DNA from: Poa pratensis
Lineage: Eukaryota > Streptophyta > Magnoliopsida > Poales > Poaceae
Assembly (NCBI GenBank): GCA_947311845.1
Contig: CAMZMU010000040.1
Coordinates: 61,005,901-61,069,900 of the forward strand
Direction: 5' to 3'
Length of the DNA stretch: 64,000 nucleotides
Positions within the stretch are counted from its first letter, which is position 1. Each line of letters opens with the position of its first letter. Of the stretch, positions 32,573 through 43,538 are shown piece after piece. The translations under genes were made by a program, and so were the position numbers. The notes below the pieces were generated by a model, which worked only from the letters and a program-made list of their open reading frames with translations, was not told where the DNA came from and ran no database searches.

Positions 32573-32995
32573 TTCCCCCCTCCTTAAATTTCGGCTTGAC
32601 CTCAAGCCGATGCCTTGTCGAACCACCTGGATCCCATGGTACTTGATGTTTCATGACTTCGTCGAGGTTGCGCTGGATGCCGTAGTCGAGGTGAACCTTG
32701 GCGAGGTTGAGGTAGCCGACGGCGCGAACTTGCTCGAGGAAGACGCCAATGTAGTAGTTGTGGCCGATGTGCGCCTGGTCAGGAATGACGTCGAGGTAGT
32801 AGTCGTGGTCGGCACAGGCTTTGTCGAAGTAGTAAGCATGGTTGAGGCAGTGGCCACGGTAGTAGGCTGAAGCTGCAGCATTCCTCCTTCCTTTTGCTTC
32901 TTCGCTGTTTTTGCGTTTCAAGAGCTGATTGGACCATACTATTGTTATAGTAGCACGATGATCAAACAAGACTGTTCTGTTTCTCCACACTATGG
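32573..32995 (-). pseudogene. Retrotransposon-associated reading frame, 3' portion
   Basis: The minus-strand frame from 32990 reads ASAYYRGHCLNHAYYFDKAC, later HQVPWDPGGSTRHRLEVKPK, and runs through the polypurine tract as FKEGGMLATNP. A Tyr/His-rich repeat-like part (YYRGH, HAYYFDK, HDYYLDV, HNYYIGV) precedes a W-D-P-G motif. Similar WDPG contexts occur at 34220-34235, 58660-58690 and 59085-59095, so this motif may mark one element family. I do not recognise a domain. Confidence 0.45.
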
Positions 32996-33002
32996 CATGA
33001 GT

Positions 33003-33437
33003 TCATGAACTATGCTGGTTGAGTAACTGAACAGCTTCAATTACGGACCTCATAGATATACAATGTTGTTGTACCTTTGCTCTCCCATTCAGAATGGCAA
33101 GGAACGTGCTAGAGCTGGTATGGCCGTGTACTACACAATGTATAGTTACAGGATGTCCGGAGATTAGCAACAAAAGAGCACCAGCATCAGAACCATGTTG
33201 CAAGAGAAACTCAACAAGCATCAGTCTCCAAGAGCTTGTATATGCCAGAGTCAGAGCAGGGTGTCCGCAATAGACAACCAAATCCAGAGATGTTCCACGA
33301 TTAAATTCATCATTCATTTGAGGTCTTCTAGGTAACATAAAAAGGATACTGGCCAAATGAAAATTAACCTGGAGTGGCGGCCAATGCAACGTTGAATGCA
33401 CTCCCCTTAGTCTGCTCTTGCAGTTAACTAGTACCAT
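33003..33437 (-). pseudogene. Ankyrin-like segment within retrotransposon sequence
   Basis: The minus-strand frame contains TSLDLVVYCGHPALTLAYTS, LMLVEFLLQHGSDAGALLLL and ISGHPVTIHCVVHG. Spacing and residues resemble degenerate ankyrin repeats (xTPLHxAxxxGHxxxVxxLLxxGAD), as in plant ankyrin/TPR proteins. It lies between two inward-facing polypurine tracts. I infer a transduced host-gene fragment. The ankyrin call is weak and rests on motif spacing only. Confidence 0.4.
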
Positions 33438-33458
33438 CCACCATTGGCAATTCCAAGC

Positions 33459-33831
33459 CGAAAATTAAGGAGGGGGAATGTTAGCGACCTTTCCCTATTA
33501 CATCGTGGACTGGGCCATAGCAGCTCATAGCAGCTCGTGATGACAACCATAGATCAGCTCACATCTGTGCACATAACTTGTATCATCTGCATAAGTCACT
33601 CCTCCAAACCTGCTCACCCAAGTTCCACCAGTGTAGCAGACAACCCAAGACTGATCATGCTCGAACGATGGCCATGGAATGGGTCGTGGTTCGACTCCTC
33701 CATACTGTCGACACTTGCCAGTGAGGTTCCTGCTCTAAGCAACCACGAGAGTATCCCAATAGCAACCATGCAATTTCCCATGGAAAATATTCAACACCAT
33801 GATCTTTAGTACCTTCGAACATTAGCTCGCA
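33459..33831 (+). repeat. Polypurine tract and start of a second, oppositely oriented LTR
   Basis: On the plus strand AATTAAGGAGGGGGAA (ending 33478) is followed by TGTTAGCGACCTTTCCCTAT at 33479. Tract and first 11 LTR bases match the minus-strand junction at 32572 in inverted orientation, and the following bases diverge (both contain a TGGGCCAT block). The LTR right end is not defined. Confidence 0.5.
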
Positions 33832-35184
33832 TCAGTAACATGACTCAGACACTTCAAGATATTGTGGTTGACAATTTTTCTGAACAATACCGAAAGATCT
33901 CGACAGGAAATCCTCAAATGGCACTAGTGCAACACACATGGCAGGATAAGTAGTAACACAAGCAGCCAAACATTCCAAGTATTGCTTACTGAATGGTCCA
34001 GCACAATCAAACTGATTCTTAAGCAATTCCACATGGATGCCCTCACAGGAACACTTGCGTACTGCATTCCATCTGGAGCAAAACACTTGAATCGACCCAT
34101 GAAAATATCTCCAAGTTTTTGCATACCCAGACTTCTTATGGTCATGACTGTCTGATAAATCTGCATCCAATTGCTTCACACATGTGTCCAAGGCAATATC
34201 TCTACTAAGCACATAATCTGTTGATACCCCTGTTTTCTCTCCCGGGTCCCAAGGCAACAAGGAATTGGGATGTATTGTGGTACAACCAAGACCAGAACAC
34301 ATACCACCGCATTCTGCATGAAGCTGATTCACAGAGGAGTCGCATGTGACCATGACCTCATGCTTGTTGACGATGCAATCGTCTTCGTCGACACCAAGTG
34401 CGGCCAGAGTGCGTGGCACCACAGACGTGCCAGCAGCCAAGCTGTGGTCATTTGCCACATTCCTCGGAGCAACGAGCGCGAGTGGCCGTTCCACGCTCGA
34501 ACAAGCCAGCATCTGCTCATCCTCATGCGTCCCAGCAGTGTTAGTGTCCTCAGGTTTGTGAAGCGGCAACAACATGGACCCCAATGGACCGGAGCCGCTG
34601 GAGTCCGTGATATCGAGTGTGGCCAGCGTGAGCATGACCACTGGTGCATCAGGCACCGGCTCGTGGCAGACCACAGAGTTAGCCGTTGGCGGGGCCATGA
34701 CAAGGTCAGACCCGAGAGATGCAGATGCTGCTAGTTTGGTAGTCGCTGAAGTCGGCGTTGTAGGATTGAGAGTGTTGTGCGTGTTTTGATTCTCCATGGC
34801 TACTGTATACTCCGGCAGAGCAGTCGAGAGGAGCACGGCTGAGGTCGCCGGCATGGCCGTAGACAGTAGTAGGGCGATGCTGTCGCTCGGCTGGAGGCAG
34901 GGCACTGAGAGATGGATGTCGTCCTCGTGCACAACAGACACCGAAGGAACGATGCTCGTCAGGGATGCTGACAGTGCTGTCATGGCCCCTGTTGCACCGT
35001 TCTCTCTGGCCGGGCATTCGGTCGAACAGGTGATAGGCGTCGCGAGCACAAGGTCGGAGTCGCTGCAGATGGATGCTGCTCCCACTGCAACGGAGATGGG
35101 CTCCGCTGCTGCCACCATCTGGATGGACATGGCCCTCTCGGAGGTGACACCCGCAGTCTGAGCAGATGACGGGGAGGAGGTCAC
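33832..35184 (-). CDS. 450-aa open frame of unknown function, probably retrotransposon-encoded
   Basis: This is an uninterrupted minus-strand frame, unusually long for this window. Residues about 1-300 are Ser/Thr/Ala/Val-rich and low in complexity (e.g. ALLLSTAMPATSAVLLSTAL). Residues about 300-450 are Cys-rich and more globular (CGGMCSGLGC, LLPWDPGEKTGVSTDYVL, CSRWNAVRKCSCEG, LECLAACVTTYP). The W-D-P-G motif links it to frames at 32573-32995 and 58376-59402. I see no gag, protease, RT or integrase motif. Its 5' end is cut close to the Athila-type insertion at 35218. Function is unknown. Confidence 0.45.
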   Translation of the reverse strand: MTSSPSSAQTAGVTSERAMSIQMVAAAEPISVAVGAASICSDSDLVLATPITCSTECPARENGATGAMTALSASLTSIVPSVSVVHEDDIHLSVPCLQPSDSIALLLSTAMPATSAVLLSTALPEYTVAMENQNTHNTLNPTTPTSATTKLAASASLGSDLVMAPPTANSVVCHEPVPDAPVVMLTLATLDITDSSGSGPLGSMLLPLHKPEDTNTAGTHEDEQMLACSSVERPLALVAPRNVANDHSLAAGTSVVPRTLAALGVDEDDCIVNKHEVMVTCDSSVNQLHAECGGMCSGLGCTTIHPNSLLPWDPGEKTGVSTDYVLSRDIALDTCVKQLDADLSDSHDHKKSGYAKTWRYFHGSIQVFCSRWNAVRKCSCEGIHVELLKNQFDCAGPFSKQYLECLAACVTTYPAMCVALVPFEDFLSRSFGIVQKNCQPQYLEVSESCY

Positions 35185-36970
35185 AGAAGCCCCTAGACGA
35201 TCCTTGGCGTTGGTGACTGATACGTCTCAAACATATCTATAATTTCTGATGTTCCATGTTTATATTATACCAATTGCTACATGTTTTATATACACTTCAT
35301 AGCATTTTTATGCATTTTCTGAGACTAACCTATTAACAAGATGCCATAGTGCCAGTTCCTGTTTTCTGCTGTTTTTGTATTCCAGAAAAGTTGTTCTGCA
35401 AATATTCTTGGAATTGGACGAAATTTGGACATGACCTCCTATTTTTCCAACACGTACACGGAATCCAAAGGAGAGACGGAGACGACCTAGGAGGCAGCCA
35501 CACCATGGGGCGGCGCGGGCCACCTCTTGCCGCGCCGTGGGGTGGTGTGGCCCCCTCGGGTGCCTCCAGCCGCCGCCCTTTCGCCTATATTGAAAGGACA
35601 CGGATGTCGCCTAGAGGGGGGGGGAGTGAATTGGCGATTAAAATTCTTTGCGGTTTAGGCTAGAATAAATGCGGAATAAAACTAGCGTTTAATTTATCAA
35701 ACACGAAACCTAAACAAGCTAGGCTAACCTATGTGCACCAACAACTTATGCTAAACAAGATAAGCAAATATGTGATAGCAAGATATATTACTTCAACCTC
35801 GATGGCTATCACAAAGTAAATAGCATAAGTAAGAAGCTCGGTATAGAAATACCGAGGCACTTGGAGACGATGATTTATCCCGAAGTTCACTTCCCAATGG
35901 AAGCTACGTCTCGTTGGAGCGGTGTGGAGTCACAAAGTGATCCCCGAATAGCCGTCAAATGGCACACCGTAATCTCCTTCGTGCCTCTACCAATATAGAG
36001 TGCCACGAGCCACTATGGACACTTGAGGGTGGTCACCGAACCCGTACAAGGATGAGGCACACTCCACAACTTAATTGGAGGCTCTCACCGGAATCCCGCG
36101 GCTCCCAACGCCACAAGACTCACAAGGTTGGGGCACGTCTCCACAACTTAATTGGAGGCTCCCAACAATCCCGCGAGCCACCAAAACTCCGAGATCAACA
36201 ATGACCGTCTAGGGCACTCCAAGTACCCAAGAGGATAAGCTCTAGGGCACCCCAAGTACCCAAGAGTAACAAGCTTCTCAACTTCGATTTCCACGTATCA
36301 CCGTGGAGAACTCAAACCGATGCAACCGATGCAATGAAGGCAAGACCACTGGAGGTGGTCAAATCCTTCACTCCCAAATCCCACCAAAAGCAACTAATGC
36401 TTGTGGGAGGAGAAGAGAGGAAGAACAAGGAAGAACTCAACAAATGGAACTCCAAGATCTAGATCCAAAGGCTTCCCCTCACTTAGAGGAGAGATGGATT
36501 GGTGGAACAATAGATCTAGATCTCCTCTCTCTTTTCCCACTAAATGGAGGCAAGAATCATGGAGGGATTGAGAGATAGCTAAGCTCAGGAAGGTCAACAA
36601 TGGGGTCAAATTCGTGCTCAGCAAAGCTAGATGGCTGGAGGTAGGTGGAGGGGTATAATACCCCTCCCAGAAAAAGAGCCGTTGCAGCCAGGGGAATCGG
36701 ATATTCTGATATAAGTTAGGATCGGAAAATCCGACTGAGTCGGATAATCCGATTCAACATATATCGGATATTCCAAAAATCTCCAGTGCTGATGCAACAA
36801 AACTGGCTGCAAGAAGTCCTTAGCCGATATCGAGCAATACTTGAGAATCGGATAATCCGAATCAAGGTGGATCGGATAATCTGAAAAACTCAGTATGCAT
36901 TGCTATTAAAGTCCTTAGCCGAATTCGAGCAAACCTTGAGAATCGGATAATCCGAATCAAGGTTGATCGG

Positions 36971-38609
36971 TGATACGTCTCCAACGTATCCATAATTTCT
37001 GCTGTTCCATGCTTATATTATACCATTTGCTACATGTTTTATATACACTTCATATCACTTTTATGCATTTTCTGGGACTAACCTATTAACAAGATGCCAC
37101 AGTGCCAGTTCCCTGTTTTCTGCTGTTTTTGGTTTCAGAAAGTTACTTCTGGAAATATTCTCGGAATTGCACGAAACAAAAGGCCAAGTCCCTATTTTTC
37201 CAGCACGTACACGGAGTCCGAAGGAGAGACGAAGAGCCACGAGGTGGCCAAACCACAGGCGGCGCGCAGTGGGCCCACCGCGCCGCCTGGTGGTTTGGGC
37301 CCCTCGGGGGTCCGCCGACATCGCCCCTTCGCCTATTTATTCCCCGAGACGTGAAAACCCTAAAACACCGAGCCTTTCATCCAGAACATATTCGCTGCCG
37401 CCGCCGTCGTCAACCCTAACTCGGGGGGTTCTGAAGCTCTTCCCGGCACCCTGCCGGAGAGGGGAATCATCACCGGAGGGCTCTACATCGCCATGCCCGC
37501 CTCCGGAGTGATGCGTGAGTAGTTCATCCTTGGACTATGGGTCCATAGCAGTAGCTAGATGGTTGTCTTCTCCACTTGTGCCATCATGTTTAGATCTTGT
37601 GAGCTGCCTATCATGATCAAGATCATCTTATTGTAATGCTACATGTTGTGTTTGCTGGGATCTGACTTATATTGATACCTATGTGGAGCTGAATATTATA
37701 TTATCATGTCTATGTCATTTGTGATCTTGCATGCTCTCCGTTACTTGTTGAAGCCTTGGCCAAGTGAATACTTGTAACTCCAAGAGGGGGTATTTATGCA
37801 TGATAGTTGGGTTCAACCTCTATTTAACCTGGGATAGTGACAGCAAGTTCTAAGGTTGTAGATGTGTTGTTGCCACTAGGGGTAAAACAGCAATGCTTTA
37901 TTCAAGGATGAATGTATTGTTTACATTACGCACATTACTTAATGCAATTGTCTGTTGCTTGCAACTTAATACTGGAAGGGGTACGGATGTTAACCGGAAA
38001 GTGGACTATTTAGGCATAGATGCATGCTGGATAGCGGTCTATGTACTTTGTCGTAATGCCCAAATGAATCTCATAGTAGACACCACAGCTCACACATGCA
38101 TGTTATATGCACTTATCAATTGTCAATTGCCCAGCTGTAATTTGTTTACCCAGCATGTTAGTTATCTTATTGGAGAGACACCACTAGTGAACTGTGGACC
38201 CCGGTCCATTCTTTTACATCTGAAATACAATCTACTGCAATCATTGTTCTCTACTGTTTTATGCAAACAAACATCATTTCCATTCGATACGTTTAACCCT
38301 TTGTTTTCAGCAAGCCGGTGAGATTGACAACCTCACTGTTAAGTTGGGGCAAAGTAATTTGATTGTGTTGTGCAGGTTCCACGTTGGCACCGGAATCCCT
38401 GGTGTTGCGCCGCACTACACTCCTTCACCAACACCTTCGAAGCAAACCTCGTTTTCCTACTGGTTCGATTAAACCTTGGTTTCATACTGAGGGAAAACTT
38501 GCTGCTGCACTCATCATACCTTCCTCTTGGGGTTCCCAACTGACGTGTGACGTACAAGCATTGTTTCTGGCTGTTGCCGGGGAGATATTCCCTCGTCAAC
38601 TAGCGCACA
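36971..38609 (+). repeat. 5' LTR of the young Athila-type element
   Basis: It starts TGATACG and ends near ...CTAGCGCACA. It contains a transcript-leader-like region (CGCCTATTTATTCCCCGAGA at about 37330, a TATA-like TATTTATT). The 142-aa open frame inside it (37893-38321) recurs identically in the other LTR and is not a gene. Confidence 0.9.
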
Positions 38610-38796
38610 ACACGTTTTCTGGCGCCGTTGCCGGGGAAAACCGAATTGCTTCTGCAAGGGGAGTCTCTCACACCCAATCTCTTTACTTTGTTATTTGTCT
38701 TGCTTAGTTTATTTTTATTTAGTCTTGTTTGCTCTCTTTATCAAAAACACAAAAAAATTAGTTACTTGTTTAATTCGTTTGATTTTGTTTTTCAAA

Positions 38797-40884
38797 ATGA
38801 GTACTCCTGAGAACACTAAGTTGTGTGACTTCACTAGCACAAACAACAATGATTTCATATGCACTCCTATTGCTCCACCTGCTTCTACAGCAGAATTTTA
38901 TGAAATTAAACCTGCTCTATTAAATCTTGTTATGAAAGAGCAATTTTCTGGTGTTAGTACTGATGATGCTGCTGCCCATCTTAATAACTTTGTTGAACTT
39001 TGTGAAATGCAAAAGTATAAGGATATGGATGGGGATATTATAAAACTGAAACTTTTTCCTTTCTCCTTGAGAGGAAGAGCTAAAGAATGGTTGCTTTCTT
39101 TGCCTAGAAATAGTATTATTCTTGGACAAAATGCAAAGATGCTTTCATAGGGAAATATTATCCTCCTGCTAAGATTATATCCTTGAGAAGTAGCATTATG
39201 AATTTTAAACAACTTGATAATGAACATGTTGCTCAAGCTTGGGAAAGAATGAAATCTTTGGTGAAGAATTGTCCCACTCATGGACTGACTACTTGGATGA
39301 TCATCCAAACCTTTTATGCAGGATTAAATTTTTCCTCAAGGAACTTATTGGATTCAGCCTCTGGAGGAACCTTTATGTCCATCACTTTAGGTGCAGCAAC
39401 AAAGCTACTTGATGATATGATGATCAACTATTCCGAATGGCACACCGAAAGAGCTCCTCAAGGTAAGAAGGTAAATTCTGTTGAAGAAACCTCCTCTTTG
39501 AGTGATAAGATTGATGCTATTATGTCTATGCTTGTGAATGGTAGATCTCATGTTGATCCTAATAATGTTCCTTTAGCTTCATTGGTTGCTCAAGAAGAGC
39601 ATGTTGATGTAAACTTCATTAAAAACAACAACTTCAACAACAATGCTTATAGGAATAATTTTGGTAGCAACAATATAAGCCTTATCCTTCAAATGGTTAT
39701 GGCAATTCTTATGGTAATTCCTACAGCAACAATAGAAGTGTGTCCTCTGATCTTGAAGCTATGCTTAAAGAATTTATTAGCACACAAAAAGCTTTCAATA
39801 AAACTGTTGAGGAAAAGTTTGAAAAAATTGATGATCTTGCTCTAAAGTTGATAGTCTTGCTCATGATGTTGAAATTCTAAAACTGAAAGTTATGCCTAAT
39901 GAAGTTAAAGATATAAGTCATTTGCTACAGCAAATGCCATCCAAGTTCGAATTGATAATAATATTAGGATGTTGGCTGAATTGCATGCTAGGTGGGAAAA
40001 AGAGGAAGAACTTGAAAAAGAGAATAGTATAGTTAGAGTTTGTACTATCACCACCACTAGTAATGCTAATGTTTACATGCTAGTAAGCCTCCTACTATTG
40101 ATGGTAATGTTATTGGTGTTGGTAATGTCTCTACTACTTCTGCAAAGCGTTTGAAATTGCCTAAAACTGCTGAAACTTTTTCTGATAAAAGTGCTGAAAT
40201 TTTTCAAACTATTGGAGACAATGGTTCCACCACCATTGACAATAATGATTTTGATTTTGATGATTGTAACATCTCTGAAGTTATTATGTTCTTGCAAAAA
40301 TTAGCTAGAAGTCCCAATGCTAGCACTATTAATTTGGCTTTTACAAAGCATATTACAAATGCTCTTTTGCAAGCTAGGGAGGAGAAGTTGAAACTTAAAG
40401 CTTCTATTCCTAGGAAATTAGAAGATGGTTGGGAACCCATCATTAAGGTAAAGGTGAATGATTTTGATTGCAATGCCTTGTGTGATCTTGGTGCAAGTAT
40501 TTCGTTTTGCCCAAGAAGCTTTATGATATTCTTGATTTGCCACCTTTGGAACATTGTTATTTGGATGTTTTTCTCGCTGATAATGCTATGAAGAAACCTT
40601 TGGGGCGAGTTAATGATGTTTTTATTACAGTAAACAATAACCTTGTCCCCGTTGATTTTATTGTTATGGATATTGAATGCAATGCATCTTGTCCTATTGT
40701 TTTGGGAAGACCTTTTCTTCGAACTGTTGGTGCCATCATTGATATGAAAGAAGGTAATATAAGGTACCAATTTCCTCTCAAGAAAGGTATGGAACACTTC
40801 CCTAGGAAGAGAATGAAGTTACCTTTTGACTCTATTGTTAGAGCAAGTTATGATGTTGATGCTTCTTCTCTTGACAACACTTGA
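38797..40884 (+). pseudogene. gag and protease-like region of the young Athila-type element, frameshifted
   Basis: The ATG at 38797 opens a gag frame (MSTPENTKLCDFTSTNNNDF, later FPFSLRGRAKEWLLSLPRNS) that stops at 39150 after a one-base shift near 39125. The next frame continues to 39845 (NEHVAQAWERMKSLVKNCPT, then FYAGLNFSSRNLLDSASGGT) and shifts again near 39680. The last part carries a retropepsin-like motif, VNDFDCNALCDLGASISFCP, in a frame ending at 40591. It then continues as DLPPLEHCYLDVFLADNAMK and CPIVLGRPFLRTVGAIIDMK (40507-40884). The order gag-protease is normal for Ty3/gypsy. The frame breaks mean this copy cannot make an intact Gag. Confidence 0.8.
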
Positions 40885-43523
40885 TTTTCACTTTCTGCGC
40901 CTAGCTGAAAGGCGTTAAAGAAAAGCGCTTATGGGAGACAACCCATCGTTTTTATTTGCTGTTATTTTTGTTTTCTTTGAGTCAAGGAGTTTTGTTACTT
41001 CTGTAGCAACTCCTTTGTATCTTTATTTTATCGCAATGTTGTGCCAAGTAAAGTTCTATATTGAAAGTTGATGCAAGATTTGGATTTCTGCGCAGTGACA
41101 GATTTTTAGCTGTCACGGATTTGAGCTTATCTCCCTGTAGAAAATTCAAAAAATTCTGAAAAAATCACGCATATTCCTGAGATATGTACGCAACTTTCAT
41201 TATTTTAGGCCAGATCCATCTGAGCAACTTAAGTGCCTCGAAAAAATTCGTCATTCCAGACTGTTCTGTTTTTGACAGATTCTGCCTTTTGTTTTGCATT
41301 CGCTCTTTTACTGTGTTTGTGTGGATTTCTTTGCTCCACAAAGCATTGGTGGCTGTAGCTAATGTCCAGAAGCTTTGGGATTGATTGTATCATTACAGAA
41401 TATGAGAATTTTTGATTATGCACTAACCCTCTAATGAGAACTGTCTTGAGTTTGGTGTGAAGGAAGTTTTCAAGGATCAAGCGAGAAGGGTGATATTATG
41501 TGATCAAGAAGAGTGAAAAGCCTAAGCTTGGGGATGCCCCCGTGGTTCATCCCAACCATATTCAGAGAGACTCAAGCGTCTAAGCTTGGGGATGCCCAAG
41601 GCATCCCCTTCTTCATCAACAAACTTATCAGGTCATCTCTAGTGAAACTATATTTTAATTCTTTCACATCTTATGCGCTTTACTTGGAGCGTCTGTGTGT
41701 TTTTATTTTTGTTTTTGTTTGAATAAATTCGGATCCTAGCAATCCTTGTGTGGGAGAGAGACACGCTCCGCTTTTTCATGTGAATACTCATGTTCTTCAC
41801 TTATATTTGTTGAGTATTCTTAACTAGCTACTGCAGTGCTTTTAGCTCCTGTTTTTCATGCATCTCTTCGAGCTGTTAGCACTTGTTTATAAATACTCTC
41901 TTGCTGCATTATATTATCATTTGGAGAGTTTATGTTTAAATAAATTATTGGTGTTTGTTTGGAAGAAAGAAAATGCTACATGTAGTAGTTGGTATTGGAA
42001 AAGACATATGCATTCTTGTAGATCATTGTCTTGTTTTGATTTGATGCTTTGCAATTGTTTTGAGCTCTCAAGTAGATCATGTTTAAGCTCTTGCATCATG
42101 TAGTTAAAGCCTAGTAGTGGAGAACTACCGTAGAGCTTGTTGAGACTTGGGATGCATATTTGTTCTCTCTAAGGTCTAGATATTTTCTGGTAAAATGTTT
42201 GAGCAACAAGGAAGACAGTGTAGAGTCTTATAATACTTGCAATATGTTTTTATGTGATTCTTGCTGTACCGGTTTATACTTGTGTTTGCTTCAAACAACC
42301 TTGCTAGCCTAAACTCTGTACTGAGAGGGAATGCTTCTCGTGCATCCAAAACTTGAGCCAAAACCCATGCCATTTGTGTCCACCATACCTACCTACTATG
42401 TGGTATTTCCTGCCATTCCAAGTAAATATTTCATGTGCTACCTTTAAACTATTCAAAACTTTATTACTCCTTATTTGTGTCAATGTTTTATAGCTCATGA
42501 GGAAGTATGTGGTGTTTTATCTTTCAATCTTGTCATTTACTTCTGACAGACTTTCACCAATGGACTAGTGGCATATACATCCGCTTATCCAATAATTTGC
42601 AAAAAGAGCTGGCAACGGGGTGCCCAGCCCCAATTAATTACAACTTTCATTAATAATTCTCTTCACATGTTTTGCCCTGATTTATCAGTAAGCAACTTAA
42701 TTTGCAATAGACACTCCTCCATGGTATGTGAATGTTGGAAGGCACCCGAGGATTCGGTTAGCCATGGCTTGTGTAAGCAAAAGGTTGGGAGGAGTGTCAT
42801 CTATAAAGAAACTAAAATACATGTGTAAACAAAAGAGAAGAGGGATGATCTACCTTGCTGGTAGAGATAACGTCCTTCATGGGAGCCGCTCTTGAAAGTC
42901 TGGTTGACAAGGGGGTTAGAGTGCCCACTACCATTCGTTGACAACAACAAACACCTCTCAAATACTTATTTTGTGCTCTCTATATGCTTTCGAAAACTTA
43001 AAAAGCTCTAGCACATGATTTAATCCCTGCTTCCCTCTGCGAAGGGCCTATCTTTTACTTTATGTTGAGTCAGTTTACCTACTCCTTTCTATCTTAGAAG
43101 CAAACACTTGTGTCAACTTTGTGTGCATTGATTCTTACATATTTACTTATTGCACTTGTTATATTGCTTTATGTTGACAACTATCCATGAGATATACATG
43201 TTACAAGTTGAAAGCAAATGCTGAAACTTAATCATCCTTTGTGTTGCTTCAATGCCTTTTACTTTGAATCTATTGCTTTATGAGTTACCTCTTATGCAAA
43301 ACTTTTTGATGCTTGTCTTGAAAGTACTATTCATGAAAAGTTTTTGCTTATATGATTCATTGTTTACTCTTTATCTATTTGTTAGCAAACTATAGATCAT
43401 TGCTTTGAGTCACTTCATTCATGACATGAGCCTTGCAATATATTGATCAAGATTGTGTGAAAGCATGTCTCCTCAGAAATTATTTGTTGTTATCGTTTTA
43501 CCTACTCGAGGACGAGTAGAACT
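40885..43523 (+). other. Non-coding 3' internal region of the young element
   Basis: No RT, RNase H, integrase or envelope-like motif is visible on either strand. Two direct copies of AAGCTTGGGGATGCCC occur at about 41523 and 41584, resembling the terminal polypurine tract (AAGCTTGGGGATGCT at 43524). The old element shares this layout at 49490-49565. Confidence 0.7.
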
Positions 43524-43538
43524 AAGCTTGGGGATGCT

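Noticed and set aside
37893..38321. 142-aa frame, identical copy at 44460-44888
   Set aside because: It lies wholly within both LTRs of the young Athila-type element; its identity reflects LTR identity and not a duplicated gene.
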